Below, piece by piece: positions 49,552 through 58,478 of a stretch of DNA of 64,000 nucleotides. The notes beneath the pieces are model-generated. The model searched no databases. It had not been told where the DNA came from and saw only the letters and a list, made by a program, of their open reading frames with translations. Within the stretch, counting starts at the first letter, position 1. Each line of letters starts with the position of its first letter. Location: NCBI RefSeq assembly GCF_004795105.1, contig NZ_SSBL01000004.1, positions 124,001-188,000 of the forward strand, in the 5' to 3' direction. Both the position numbers and the translations under genes were made by a program. The stretch comes from Streptomyces sp. A0642. GTDB taxonomy: Bacteria > Actinomycetota > Actinomycetes > Streptomycetales > Streptomycetaceae.

Positions 49552-51786
49552 TCAGCCCGCCTTCGGCGGCCTTTGGGCATCAAAGGCGAAGACGGTGTTC
49601 TTGGCGGCGGCCACGATCACCACGCGGCCCGCGACGGTGACGCGCGGGCTCGCGCCCTGCTCGCCCGTCAGGCCGTCGGCCTGCGGATTCGTCGTCCACA
49701 GCGGCTTCCCGTCCTTCGGGGCCAGGGCGACCACCCGGCCGGTGGCCGAGCTGAAGTACAGCGCGCCGGCTCCGGCCGCCGGGCCCGACGCACCCTCCAC
49801 GCCCGTCTGGCGGGCCCACTTCTTCCGGCCGGTCGCGGGGTCGAGCGCCGTGACGAGGCCGGTCTGTCCGCTCAGGTAGAGGGTGCCGTCCGCCATCCCG
49901 GGCGTTCCCTCGTACGTCGTGGCCAGTCGGGAGTACGTGACCTTCCGCGTGGACGGGTCGACCCGCGCCACTCCGTCGTAGCCGGCCATGGCCGGCCCCT
50001 CCCTGTGCTCCCGCAGGAGTACGAGCCTGCCGTCGGCGACCCCCATCGGCACGGCGGGGCCCTCGAGCGCGAGGGGCCTGCCCAGGGACCCGGAGGCGAG
50101 GTCGGTGTCGTACAGGGTGGGGTGACGGACCTCCGAGCCGTTCACTTCCGCGTCCGTCGCGCACATCGCGAAGAGCCGCGGGCCCGCCGGGACGGGGGAA
50201 CACCGCGTGCCGGCGGGGAACGGAGTGGTCCAGGACACCGCACCGCTGTGCGCGTCCCGGGCCTCGAAGCGGGAGTCGGCGGCGTCCACCGTCACCACGA
50301 CGGACCCGGCCACGACGGCGTCCTGCGTCCGGCCCGTGACGGCCGTCGACTGGGCGCCGGACGGAACGGACCACAGCTCCCGGCCGTTGTCCGCGTCGAC
50401 GGCCACCACCTCGCTGGGAGGGGCCTGTGTGTCGCCCTCGGCGGCGAAGCGGTAACCGATCACCGTGTCGCCGGTGGCGCCCACCAGGTGCATGCCCTGG
50501 ACGGGGATGCCCGGGCTCTTCGCCGTCCACACCCGCGAGCCGTCCGCGGCCCTGATCCGGGCCGCGACCACACCGCCGCCGCCGCAGAACAGCGCGTCGC
50601 CGCGTGCGAGACAGCGCAGTTCGTCGGGGATGTCGCCGCGACCGCCCCGCACGGTCCTGCGCCACGGCTCGAAACCGTCCGGGAGTGCGACGCCCGGCGC
50701 CTCGAGCCGGGCGTCCCGCTCGCCGTCACCGGCCCCACCGAAGCCGCCGACCTCCAGCGCGGTGACTCCCCCGCCGATGGCCGCCACGGCGACCGCTGCC
50801 GCGAGCACGGGCCGCCATCGGCTCCTCAGGCGGCGGCCCGCCGAGGTGCTGGTGCTCCCCGTGCCGGAGGCGGCGGGAGCGGCGTTCGGCGCCGGAGTGG
50901 CCCGCGTCGCGAGGTGGTGCTCGGTGACGATGTCGCGGGTGCGGCCCGTGCCCACGCCGCACGCGCCGGCGCCGCCGAGATCGGCCGGCAGGTCCCGCAG
51001 CAGCACAAGGAGTTCGTCCGCCGAGGGGCGCCCGTCCGGCTCCTTGCCCAGGCACGACTCGACGACCGCGCGCAACGCGGTCGGGACGGCGTCCAGCGAC
51101 GGCTCCTCGTGCACCACCTGGTACGCCGTCATGTAAGGGCTGTCCGCGTCGAAGGGCCCGTGGCCCGTAGCCGCGTACACGAGCAGCGTCCCCAGCGAGA
51201 AGACATCGGACCGCGGACCTACTCCACGCGGCGCCTGCAACTGCTCCGGGGACATGAAGGGCGGCGTACCGATGACCCGACCGGTCATCGTCAGCGTCTG
51301 CTGGTCCGCGGCGCGTGAGATGCCGAAGTCGATGACGCGCGGGCCCTCGGACGAGAGCACGACGTTCGAAGGCTTCAGGTCACGGTGGACGACCCCCACC
51401 CGGTGGATGTCGCGCAGTGCCTCCGCCAGGCCGATGGCGAGCCTCCGCAGCTCCGCCCCGTCCAGCGGGCCCTTCTCGGCGATGTGCTGCGCGAGGGTGT
51501 GCCCCTCGATGTAGGCCGTCGCCATCCACGGCTGTTCGGCCTCGGGGGCGGCGTCGACCACGGCGGCGGTGAACGCGCCGCTCACCCGCCTCGCCGCCGC
51601 CACCTCCTGCCGGAAGCGGATGCGGAACTCCTCGTCCCCCGCGAACTGCTGGTGGATCAGTTTGATGGCGATGGGCCGTCCCGAACTCGTACGGGCCAGA
51701 AAGACCGTCCCCATGCCGCCCGAGCCGAGCCGCGCCTCCAGCGGATAGCCGCCGATCTCGGCGGGATCACCTCCGCGCAGCGACAC
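49552..51786 (-). CDS. Membrane Ser/Thr protein kinase with extracellular PQQ-like propeller
   Basis: 744 aa. Kinase domain residues ~10-270: LGSGGMGTVF, Lys in AIKLIHQQF, HRDLKPSNVV, DFGISRA and GTPPFMSPEQ. A Ser/Ala/Gly-rich juxtamembrane region is followed by one membrane span (VLAAAVAVAAIGGGVTALEV, near 355). The external part has repeated PQQ-like blades: VVAVDADNGRELWSV, RFEARDAHSGAVSWTTPF, VTALDPATGRKKWARQTG, VVALAPKDGKPLWTT. It probably senses an external ligand. GTG 51786 follows GGGAGG; the upstream frame has no kinase sequence. Confidence 0.93.
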   Translation of the reverse strand: MSLRGGDPAEIGGYPLEARLGSGGMGTVFLARTSSGRPIAIKLIHQQFAGDEEFRIRFRQEVAAARRVSGAFTAAVVDAAPEAEQPWMATAYIEGHTLAQHIAEKGPLDGAELRRLAIGLAEALRDIHRVGVVHRDLKPSNVVLSSEGPRVIDFGISRAADQQTLTMTGRVIGTPPFMSPEQLQAPRGVGPRSDVFSLGTLLVYAATGHGPFDADSPYMTAYQVVHEEPSLDAVPTALRAVVESCLGKEPDGRPSADELLVLLRDLPADLGGAGACGVGTGRTRDIVTEHHLATRATPAPNAAPAASGTGSTSTSAGRRLRSRWRPVLAAAVAVAAIGGGVTALEVGGFGGAGDGERDARLEAPGVALPDGFEPWRRTVRGGRGDIPDELRCLARGDALFCGGGGVVAARIRAADGSRVWTAKSPGIPVQGMHLVGATGDTVIGYRFAAEGDTQAPPSEVVAVDADNGRELWSVPSGAQSTAVTGRTQDAVVAGSVVVTVDAADSRFEARDAHSGAVSWTTPFPAGTRCSPVPAGPRLFAMCATDAEVNGSEVRHPTLYDTDLASGSLGRPLALEGPAVPMGVADGRLVLLREHREGPAMAGYDGVARVDPSTRKVTYSRLATTYEGTPGMADGTLYLSGQTGLVTALDPATGRKKWARQTGVEGASGPAAGAGALYFSSATGRVVALAPKDGKPLWTTNPQADGLTGEQGASPRVTVAGRVVIVAAAKNTVFAFDAQRPPKAG

Positions 51787-52010
51787 TCTTCCCGACCTCC
51801 CGTCCCCGTGCGGCTGTGCCGCCACGGGTCTGCGTACCTGTTCCGCACAAACTATCCGCAGGGCGGTACGGCAGCGCAAAGCGGGTGACGGACCGGGCGC
51901 CCGGGACCGCTTCCCCGCCGCACGCGGCCCTGCCGCCCCGGAGTCCGGCTCCGGTCCGCCACCCGGCGTCCGGAGCGCCCCACCGGGGGCGCTCCGGCAC
52001 AGCCACTTCG

Positions 52011-53585
52011 TCAGGAGGCGTCCTGCCGCACGGGCTTCACGCGGTCGCCCCCCGGCATCGCGGCCTTCACGAGCTCCGCGGAGCGGATGACGCGGGTGCC
52101 CCGCGAGACCCTGAGCCGCACCTGCGCTCCGGTCGCGATGCCCTGCGAGGCCGCGGGCAGCGCCCAGGCGGTGGTCAGGTCCGTGTCCCCCTCGTCGAGG
52201 ACCAGGAAGCGGGCCGCCCCCTCGCCCTTGCGCGCCTCCATGCGCAGCACCTCACCGGTGATCGTGTCGGGCTCACGCCGCTCCAGGCAGGCGAGCACCA
52301 GGAAGAACACCGTCAGGGCGCCGAAGACCGTGATCGCCACGACTTCGACGGGCAGGGGCCCCTCCTGGGCCGCCGCGTCGACGAACCAGCCGTGGCTGCC
52401 GCTCACGAAGTTGCCGGGCATCATCGCCAGGAACGCCGCGAGCAGCGTCCAGCGGCTGATCCTGCCCGCCACCACCAGGCCGAGCAGGACGCTGACCACC
52501 CAGCCGGCGCTCAGCACCAGTCCCGGCCGGCGCAGCGAGCCGTCGCCGTGCGCGTCGGCCACGACCGACCAGTCGGGCTGCCGCAGCACCGCGAAGGCGC
52601 AGAGTGCGGCCGCGACCACACCCGCCCCCGCCGCCAGGTACAGCAGCCGGCTCGTCGAAGCGCCGAACCCGGGACGCAGCCTCGGGTAGCGGATCCGCAC
52701 CGGCCGCCAGGTCCCTCCGTAGGAGGACCAGACGCGTCGCCGGTCACCGGAGTCGAAGCCGAGGAGCCGGCCGGTCAGGCTGGTGACGCCGAGCGCGGTC
52801 CCGTACGCGAGATAGCGGTCCCAGACCGTCACGGCCGCGGGCGGCAGCCGGGCGAAGTCGTCGTGCGCCGTCAGCCAGGCTCGCAGCCCGGCCCAGTGCC
52901 CGGCGCGTTCCAGGCCCTGCGGTGTCGCCCGCTCGCCCACCGACTTGGCGAGCAGGAAGATCAGCACGGCGGCGGGCGCCGCGCCGACCGCGAACGCGGC
53001 ACGCAGGTTGTGACCTCCCATGACGGCGGCCACGGTGAACAGCGCACCGGGCACGAAGGCACTGAACATCAGGGCACTGGCCAGCAGGCGCGGGTACCGG
53101 AACCGGGACAGGCCCCGCAGCCGGGCCTCGGCGATGATCTCCTTGCGCAGCTCCGCGTTCCAGGCGGCGGCGCGCTTGTCGTCACGGAAGGCGATCGCCC
53201 CGATGGGTGCGGCGCCGTTCGCCGCGCGGGCGGCGACGCGGGCCAGTACCCGCTGCTCGTACGGCATCAGACCCGTCGCCGTCCGGCCGGCCTCGGTGAC
53301 GTGCACGCTGCTGCGGGCCGGGTCGTCGCCCGGCTGCCGCAGCTCCAGGAACCCGCGGGCCGCGAGGTCCAGCAGGGTGGCCGCCGCGGCGTACCGCACG
53401 CCTCGCCAGCCGTTGCCGAGCAGGCTGACCACGGCGGGCGATTCGGGGGCGTCCCCGAACTCCTGGGTCGCGGGCCCCGGCGTGACCACGCCGTTGCGGG
53501 TGGCGACCAGCGCGAGCCCGAAGGCGACGAGCCAGAGCACGATCAGCGCGGCGCCGCCCCAGTAGAGCTGTTCGATGTGCGTCAC
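52011..53585 (-). CDS. DUF2207-type integral membrane protein
   Basis: 524 aa. One N-terminal span, a soluble winged-helix-like segment (LLDLAARGFLELRQ) and several further spans ([60 protein letters not shown]), then a soluble C-terminal beta domain. This is the DUF2207 layout commonly encoded beside LemA, but it lacks the large extracellular N-terminal domain of typical members. GTG 53585 overlaps the LemA stop (GTGA). Confidence 0.78.
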   Translation of the reverse strand: MTHIEQLYWGGAALIVLWLVAFGLALVATRNGVVTPGPATQEFGDAPESPAVVSLLGNGWRGVRYAAAATLLDLAARGFLELRQPGDDPARSSVHVTEAGRTATGLMPYEQRVLARVAARAANGAAPIGAIAFRDDKRAAAWNAELRKEIIAEARLRGLSRFRYPRLLASALMFSAFVPGALFTVAAVMGGHNLRAAFAVGAAPAAVLIFLLAKSVGERATPQGLERAGHWAGLRAWLTAHDDFARLPPAAVTVWDRYLAYGTALGVTSLTGRLLGFDSGDRRRVWSSYGGTWRPVRIRYPRLRPGFGASTSRLLYLAAGAGVVAAALCAFAVLRQPDWSVVADAHGDGSLRRPGLVLSAGWVVSVLLGLVVAGRISRWTLLAAFLAMMPGNFVSGSHGWFVDAAAQEGPLPVEVVAITVFGALTVFFLVLACLERREPDTITGEVLRMEARKGEGAARFLVLDEGDTDLTTAWALPAASQGIATGAQVRLRVSRGTRVIRSAELVKAAMPGGDRVKPVRQDAS

Positions 53586-54148
53586 GCGAATCTCACCTGG
53601 ACCGGGTCCTGCGCCGCGCCGGGGGCCTCGAAGTACTCCCGCCGCCCGTGCGCGCCGCCCAGCCCGGCAACGATGTTGCCGGGGAAGCTCTCCAGGGCGG
53701 TGTGGTAACTCTGCACGGCGCTGTTGTAGAACTGCCGCGCGTACGCGATCTTGTCCTCCGCCGTTCTCAGCTCGTCCTGCACCGTGCTGAAGTGCTGATC
53801 CGCCTTGAGCTCCGGGTAACTCTCCCCGAGCGCGAACAGCCTCCCCAGCGTCGCGGTGAGCGCGTCCTCGGCGGCCGCCCGCTCCGTGACACCGAGCCCG
53901 CCGCTCAGGGCCTCCCCGCGCGCGGCGGTGACCGCTTCGAAGGTGCCGCGCTCGTGAGCGGCGTAACCGCGCGCCCCCTCGACGAGATTCGGTATCAGCT
54001 CATGCCGCCGCTTCAACTGCACATCGATCTGCGCCCACGAAGCCTGTGTCTGATTCCGCAGCCGTACGAGCCGGTTGTAGGTCCGGACGACCCACCACCC
54101 GCCCCCGACCACGAGTACCGCAACAATCGCACCCACAATGACACCCAC
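53582..54148 (-). CDS. LemA family protein
   Basis: 188 aa: one N-terminal span, then the LemA core YNRLVRLRNQTQASWAQIDVQ, LKRRHELIPNLVEGARGYAAHE, YPELKADQHF and YNSAVQSYHTALESFPGN. LemA proteins are helical membrane-anchored bundles of unclear function, often paired with DUF2207 proteins as here. GTG 54148 with GGGGG 7 nt upstream; the frame extends further but without LemA sequence. Confidence 0.92.
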   Translation of the reverse strand: MGVIVGAIVAVLVVGGGWWVVRTYNRLVRLRNQTQASWAQIDVQLKRRHELIPNLVEGARGYAAHERGTFEAVTAARGEALSGGLGVTERAAAEDALTATLGRLFALGESYPELKADQHFSTVQDELRTAEDKIAYARQFYNSAVQSYHTALESFPGNIVAGLGGAHGRREYFEAPGAAQDPVQVRFA

Positions 54149-54391
54149 GGCGTCGCCCCCAGAGGCCCTCAAAGATCCGACCCCCCTGGCCGATCGACGC
54201 GATCTTATGCGGGCTTTAACAGAGCTCGCAGCCGGGGGCTCGCCTCCCCTGGGGTGCCGGCCGCCCACGTCGGCGATCCGGGGCGCCGGACCGCTGACGG
54301 GCCGACAGGCTCCGCCCCCGGAGCGCGCCGTGGCCGGCCCCTCCGTGCAGGCCGCCCAGCTCATCGTCCGCTCGCGGAGCAGCAGGTCGCC

Positions 54392-54419
54392 GAAGGCCGG
54401 CCGTCAGCAGCCGGCCTTC
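54392..54419 (-). terminator. Terminator after the CBM2/Cip1-like gene
   Basis: A perfect 10-bp stem (54392-54401 with 54410-54419), 8-nt loop, lies 14 bp after the stop. Confidence 0.8.
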
Positions 54420-54432
54420 GGGCGACCGGCCT

Positions 54433-55626
54433 TCAGCAGCCGACCGGCGTGGAGCCGACGACCACGTCGTCGAACCACAGGGTGTCGTCCCCGGTCCCGT
54501 AACTCTCCCAGCCCAGCCGCAGGGCGGTGGGCCTCGGCGGAGTGGTCCGCGCGAGCCATTGCTGGTCGATGTCCTGCGTGGGCACGCCGTCGGCGTGCAG
54601 CCCCGGCACCCGCTCCTCGTTGAGCCAGGTGTCGAGTCCCGGCGCCGAGGTGTCGACGGCGAACCGCAGGCATTGCCAACTGCCCGTCGGCAGCGGCCTG
54701 CTCAGGCCCACCCCGACCGGGCTCTGTGCCGGGAGGGTGGCGTCGTCGCTCTCCCGGTTCCACTGCAGGGCGCCGTTCTGTCCGCCGATCCGCAGCGCCC
54801 TGCCGCTCTGGGAGCTGTCCGGCATCGATACGAAGGTGACGTGCGCGGCCGGGAGCGCGGTGGTGTGCCGCACCCACATCCGGACGTGCAGCACCGGCCC
54901 GACCGACGAGAGGTCCGCGGTGGCGGCCACGAAGGCGTGGTTGCAGTACCCGGCCCGCCCGTCCAGCCGCAGCGACCGCGAGCCGCTGTGCGCGACCGCC
55001 GTGTCGACGGTGGCCGTGCCCGTGCCCTGGCAGTCGGGCGCGGTGACCCGCCAGTTCCCGGCGGGCGCCGGGCCGACCTGGTCCTCGAAGTCCTCGCAGA
55101 CGGCCGCGTCGCCGCACTCCGCGGAGGGCGGCGTGGTGGGGGGTGGTGTCGTCGGCGGGGGCGTCGTGGGGGGCGGTGTGATCGGCGGCGTGGTGCCGTC
55201 GCCGCCGCACGGCACGCCGTTGAGGGCGAAGTCGGTGGGCGCCGAGCCGGCCGCCTGCCACGTCCCCTGCAGCCCGAACTCGACGGAACCGCCGTCGGCC
55301 AGCGCCCCGTTCCAGGCCGTGTTGACGGCGGTCACGGAATGGCCGGCCTGGGTGACGGAAGCGTTCCAGGCGGAGGTGACGTGACGGTCGCCTTCGTACG
55401 TCCACGTCAGCCGCCAGCCACTGAGCGCGGAACCGGTGTGGGTGACGCCCACTTGGGCGGTGAAGCCGCCGGCCCATTCGTTGACGGTGTAGTGGACTCG
55501 GCATCCGGACGCCACGGCTGAGCCGCTGGCGGGCGCCACGGCCAAGAGGGACAGGGCCAGCGCGAGAGCGGCCCCGGCCGCTGTCCAGAGCTGTGTGCGC
55601 AGTAATCGCGTGCGAAGGATCGGCAT
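54433..55626 (-). CDS. Secreted CBM2 cellulose-binding protein with Cip1-like domain
   Basis: 397 aa. Sec signal (ALALALSLLAVAPASGSAVA), then a family 2 carbohydrate-binding module (CRVHYTVNEWAGGFTAQVGVT, WRLTWTYEGDRHVTSAWNA, ending in C) with conserved Trp residues. A Thr/Pro linker (TPPPTTPPP repeats) follows, then a ~210-residue concanavalin-like domain beginning CEDFEDQVG and ending GDDTLWFDDVVVGSTPVGC. That domain resembles fungal Cip1, a cellulose-induced protein related to polysaccharide lyases. Activity is unproven. A perfect CebR box upstream ties it to cellulose/cellobiose induction. Confidence 0.88.
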   Translation of the reverse strand: MPILRTRLLRTQLWTAAGAALALALSLLAVAPASGSAVASGCRVHYTVNEWAGGFTAQVGVTHTGSALSGWRLTWTYEGDRHVTSAWNASVTQAGHSVTAVNTAWNGALADGGSVEFGLQGTWQAAGSAPTDFALNGVPCGGDGTTPPITPPPTTPPPTTPPPTTPPSAECGDAAVCEDFEDQVGPAPAGNWRVTAPDCQGTGTATVDTAVAHSGSRSLRLDGRAGYCNHAFVAATADLSSVGPVLHVRMWVRHTTALPAAHVTFVSMPDSSQSGRALRIGGQNGALQWNRESDDATLPAQSPVGVGLSRPLPTGSWQCLRFAVDTSAPGLDTWLNEERVPGLHADGVPTQDIDQQWLARTTPPRPTALRLGWESYGTGDDTLWFDDVVVGSTPVGC

Positions 55627-55669
55627 GTGCGCCTCCTCGGGTGGGGGGAACCGTAGGACAGTTCAAAAA

Positions 55670-55683
55670 TGGGAGCGCTCCCA
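55670..55683. promoter_or_regulatory. CebR operator
   Basis: TGGGAGCGCTCCCA is the exact 14-bp palindrome bound by the cellobiose-responsive repressor CebR. It is 44 bp before the CBM2 gene start. Confidence 0.93.
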
Positions 55684-55914
55684 TTCATCTCAGCGACATG
55701 ACGGCGTACTGTCAATAGAACGGCCCGAAGAGTGAGCGGCGGGCGCCGGCACGGCCGCGCCGCGGGCCCCGGGGCGCACTCGCCCCTTCGGGGTGCTCAC
55801 GCCGCTCGCGGACGGCAGCTTGTGGCGCAGTCGCCGGGCGAAGCGGCTTTCACCGATGAGTTCAGCGTTCTCGAACGGTCTGCCCTGGCACGACCCGTTC
55901 TCGCAAGGAGTGCC

Positions 55915-56283
55915 ATGTCCACCATCCAGCCGGTGATCGTGACCGCCGACCACGACGTACTGGTCGGCTTCTACACGCAACTGTTCGGCGCCAAGGAGAT
56001 CTTCCGGGTACCGGCGAAGGGACCGGTCTTCTACCTCGGCCTGCGCATCGGCGACACCGACCTCGGCCTGGTGGCCAAGTCGGACGCGGGGCCGGGGGGG
56101 ACGCCGCGGATCCTCCTCAGCATCGCCGTCGACGACGTCGACGAGGCACTCGGCCGAGTGGAGGCGCTGGGCGGATCCGTCCGCGGCGGCCCCACGGACA
56201 TGCCGTGGGGCCAGCGCGTCGCCCATGTCCAGGACCCCGACGGCAACCCGGTGAACCTCACCCAGCCGGTCCCGGCCGGGTGA
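55915..56283 (+). CDS. VOC/glyoxalase-like domain protein
   Basis: 122 aa with one full VOC fold: PVIVTADHDVLVGFYTQLFGAKE and VAHVQDPDGNPVNLTQPV. AAGGAG is 4 nt before ATG 55915. The frame runs further upstream, past the CebR box region, without matching sequence. Function unknown. Confidence 0.85.
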   Translation: MSTIQPVIVTADHDVLVGFYTQLFGAKEIFRVPAKGPVFYLGLRIGDTDLGLVAKSDAGPGGTPRILLSIAVDDVDEALGRVEALGGSVRGGPTDMPWGQRVAHVQDPDGNPVNLTQPVPAG

Positions 56284-56689
56284 GGCCCCTGCGGGGATTC
56301 GGGCTGATGGGGGCCGTGTGCGGGCTCCGGCGCCCGCACCCTCGACGCCGCTCTTCGCGTGCGCCCGGCTCCGCGCCCCGCCCCCGCGGACAGAAGGGCG
56401 GCCGAGGCGGCACACGGCGCGGTTGACCGATCGCATCAACGTGGCCATATCCGCGGTGACCGCCCTGGCCTCCCCCGTACTCGTCGCCGACGCCGCGCAC
56501 GCCTATGTGAACGGCGGAGATTCAGGAGGGCTCATCGCTTGCGCGGCACTGCTGCAAGCCGCGGCCGTCCGGCAGTTCACGCAGGAGCCCCGCAGGCGCC
56601 GCGGAAGGCGGGCCCGGGCGGGCCGACCGGCGCGCCGGCCGGCACGGCTGCCGGTGGTGCGGCGCGGAAGAAGCCCCAGCCGCCCCGCA
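56284..56689. other. Intergenic region; possible remnant of a membrane peptide gene
   Basis: No complete gene is supported. From a TTG near 56423 the plus strand reads TDRINVAISAVTALASPVLV followed by DAAHAYVNGGDSGG, protein-like for about 60 codons, then turns Arg/Pro-rich and runs without stop into the antisense of the HxlR gene. There is no clear ribosome site. Confidence 0.35.
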
Positions 56690-57061
56690 CTACACGGTGC
56701 CGCCCGGCGACATCCGCCGGGTGATCCGGTCGAACAGTTCCGTCAGCGGCTCGCCGACCTCCGTGCCGAACTCGGTCAGCCCGTAAGTGACCTGAGGCGG
56801 CACCGTCGGCTCGACCTCCCGCCACACCAGGCCGTCCCGGACCAGCCCCCGCAGGGTCTGGGCGAGCATCTTCTCGCTGACGCCCTGGATGCTCTCCCGG
56901 AGTTCGAAGAACCGGAGACCGCCGCTTCGCAGGGAGATCAGCACCCAGATGCCCCACCTGCTGGTCACATGGTCGACCACCTCGCGCGCGGGGCACTCGG
57001 TGTGAAACACGTCATACCGTCGCCCCGGCCCACCCGCTCCGTGCTGCACGCTCTCCCTCAT
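56690..57061 (-). CDS. HxlR-family transcriptional regulator
   Basis: 123 aa. CPAREVVDHVTSRWGIWVLISL, LRFFELRESIQGVSEKMLAQTLRGLVRDGLVWRE and YGLTEFGTEVGEPL form the single HxlR winged helix, with a Cys near the N-terminus (TECPAR) as in redox- or aldehyde-sensing members. It is divergent from the NmrA-like gene, which it likely represses. Confidence 0.92.
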   Translation of the reverse strand: MRESVQHGAGGPGRRYDVFHTECPAREVVDHVTSRWGIWVLISLRSGGLRFFELRESIQGVSEKMLAQTLRGLVRDGLVWREVEPTVPPQVTYGLTEFGTEVGEPLTELFDRITRRMSPGGTV

Positions 57062-57067
57062 GCCCTG

Positions 57068-57082
57068 ACCTTACCCAAAGGT
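57068..57082. promoter_or_regulatory. Candidate HxlR operator
   Basis: ACCTT-N5-AAGGT, an exact 5-bp inverted repeat, lies 7 bp before the HxlR start in the divergent promoter region; CCTTAC also recurs downstream. Confidence 0.5.
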
Positions 57083-57152
57083 ATGTCCTTACGAAATGTT
57101 AGCCCCTCTCCTAGCGTGCGGAGGACAGGAAACACCCACGAAGGAGCAGATC

Positions 57153-57992
57153 ATGATCGTTGTCACCGGGGCCACGGGAAACATCGGACGGCCGTTGACG
57201 CAGGCGTTGGCCGAGGCGGGTCAGGAGGTCACGACGGTGTCGCGGCACGCGGCGGCGGTGCCGGACGGCGTCCGCCACGTGGTGGCCGACCTGGCCGATC
57301 CGGCCGGCCTGAAGCCCGCGCTGGCCGGGGCGAAGTCGCTGTTCCTGCTGCTGTCGGGCGATGTGCACGCCCCCGGAGCCCACCCTGCCGACATCATCCG
57401 GGAAGCCCACGCCTCGGGGGTCCGCCGGGTCGTCCTGCTCTCCACCCTGGGTGTGGTGACCAGGCCCTCCGGTCAGACACGCATCGCCATGCGCGCGCTG
57501 GAGGACACGCTGCGGGAGTCCGGGCTGGCATGGGTCATCCTGCGGCCGGGCGGCTTCGCCTCCAACGCCCTGTGGTGGGCCGAGTCGGTACGTACGCACC
57601 GGACCGTGGCCGCCCCCTTCGGCGATGTCGGGGTACCGGTCGTCGACCCGGCGGACATCGCGGCCGTCGCGGCGGCCTGCCTGCTGGACGACCGGCACAC
57701 CGGCGGCATCTACGAGCTGACCGGTCCAGAGGTGATCACCCCCCGCGGACAGGCGGAAGCCATCGCCGCCGCCCTGGGCTCGCCCGTGAGGTTTCACGAG
57801 CTCACCCGCGGCGAGGCCAGGGCCGCCATGGCCCGGAGCATGCCGGCGGAGCTCGCCGACGACACGCTGGACATCATCGGCTCCCCGAACCCGGCCGAAC
57901 TGCGCGTCAGCCCGGATGTCCGGCAGGTCCTCGGACGCCCCGCGCGCCCCTTCGCCGACTGGGCCGCCCGCAATGTCGCCGCGTTCCGCTGA
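57153..57992 (+). CDS. NmrA-like NAD(P)-binding oxidoreductase
   Basis: 279 aa. N-terminal VTGATGNIGRPLTQAL is the atypical-SDR GxxGxxG motif, followed by VVADLADPAGLKPALAGA, VRRVVLLSTLGV and WVILRPGGFASNA. It resembles NmrA/QOR2-type NADPH sensors or quinone reductases. It is the common target of a divergent HxlR. ATG 57153 follows AAGGAG. Confidence 0.9.
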   Translation: MIVVTGATGNIGRPLTQALAEAGQEVTTVSRHAAAVPDGVRHVVADLADPAGLKPALAGAKSLFLLLSGDVHAPGAHPADIIREAHASGVRRVVLLSTLGVVTRPSGQTRIAMRALEDTLRESGLAWVILRPGGFASNALWWAESVRTHRTVAAPFGDVGVPVVDPADIAAVAAACLLDDRHTGGIYELTGPEVITPRGQAEAIAAALGSPVRFHELTRGEARAAMARSMPAELADDTLDIIGSPNPAELRVSPDVRQVLGRPARPFADWAARNVAAFR

Positions 57993-58478
57993 GGCCGGGC
58001 GCCGCCGCTCCCTCCGCTGCCCGTCGGCAGCGCCCGCACCCCATCGCGCGGTCAGGGGGAGCCCGCCGCCGGCGCCTTGCGCGGTGCCGACGTCGCCGGC
58101 GGCGAAACGGAACGGCAACCGGACCCGCCGCCCGTAAGAACGGGCCGAGGTCGTTGTGGGTGCGGGGCTCGGCGTTGTGGCCGCCCTGGGCCGCGAAGGC
58201 CGCCTCCCGCCCCGGTCGACCAGCCGGGCGGGAGGCGGGGAGGTACGCCGTCGGCGGCTCGGGTCCCGGCGCGGGTGCGGGATCCGGGGCGCCCGGCGCG
58301 GGACGGATCACCCGCACACGACCCCACTCATTCGCACTCGGACACCGAGGCCCGGCCCCCTCGCCCCACGCGGGAACCGCCGGGGCCGCCACCCGGCCCA
58401 CACCGGCTGGCGGCCCCGGCCCCTCGCGTCGATGCTGTTCCCGGCGCCGCTCGCACACCCCGCGCCGAAAGGACAGCT
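57993..58478. other. Intergenic region with two strong stem-loops
   Basis: No gene is supported on either strand. An 11-bp perfect stem (58064-58074 with 58094-58104, 19-nt loop) and a 13-bp perfect stem (58200-58212 with 58226-58238) probably terminate the upstream transcript. The remaining sequence up to the phosphatase start should hold its promoter, which I could not define. Confidence 0.65.
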
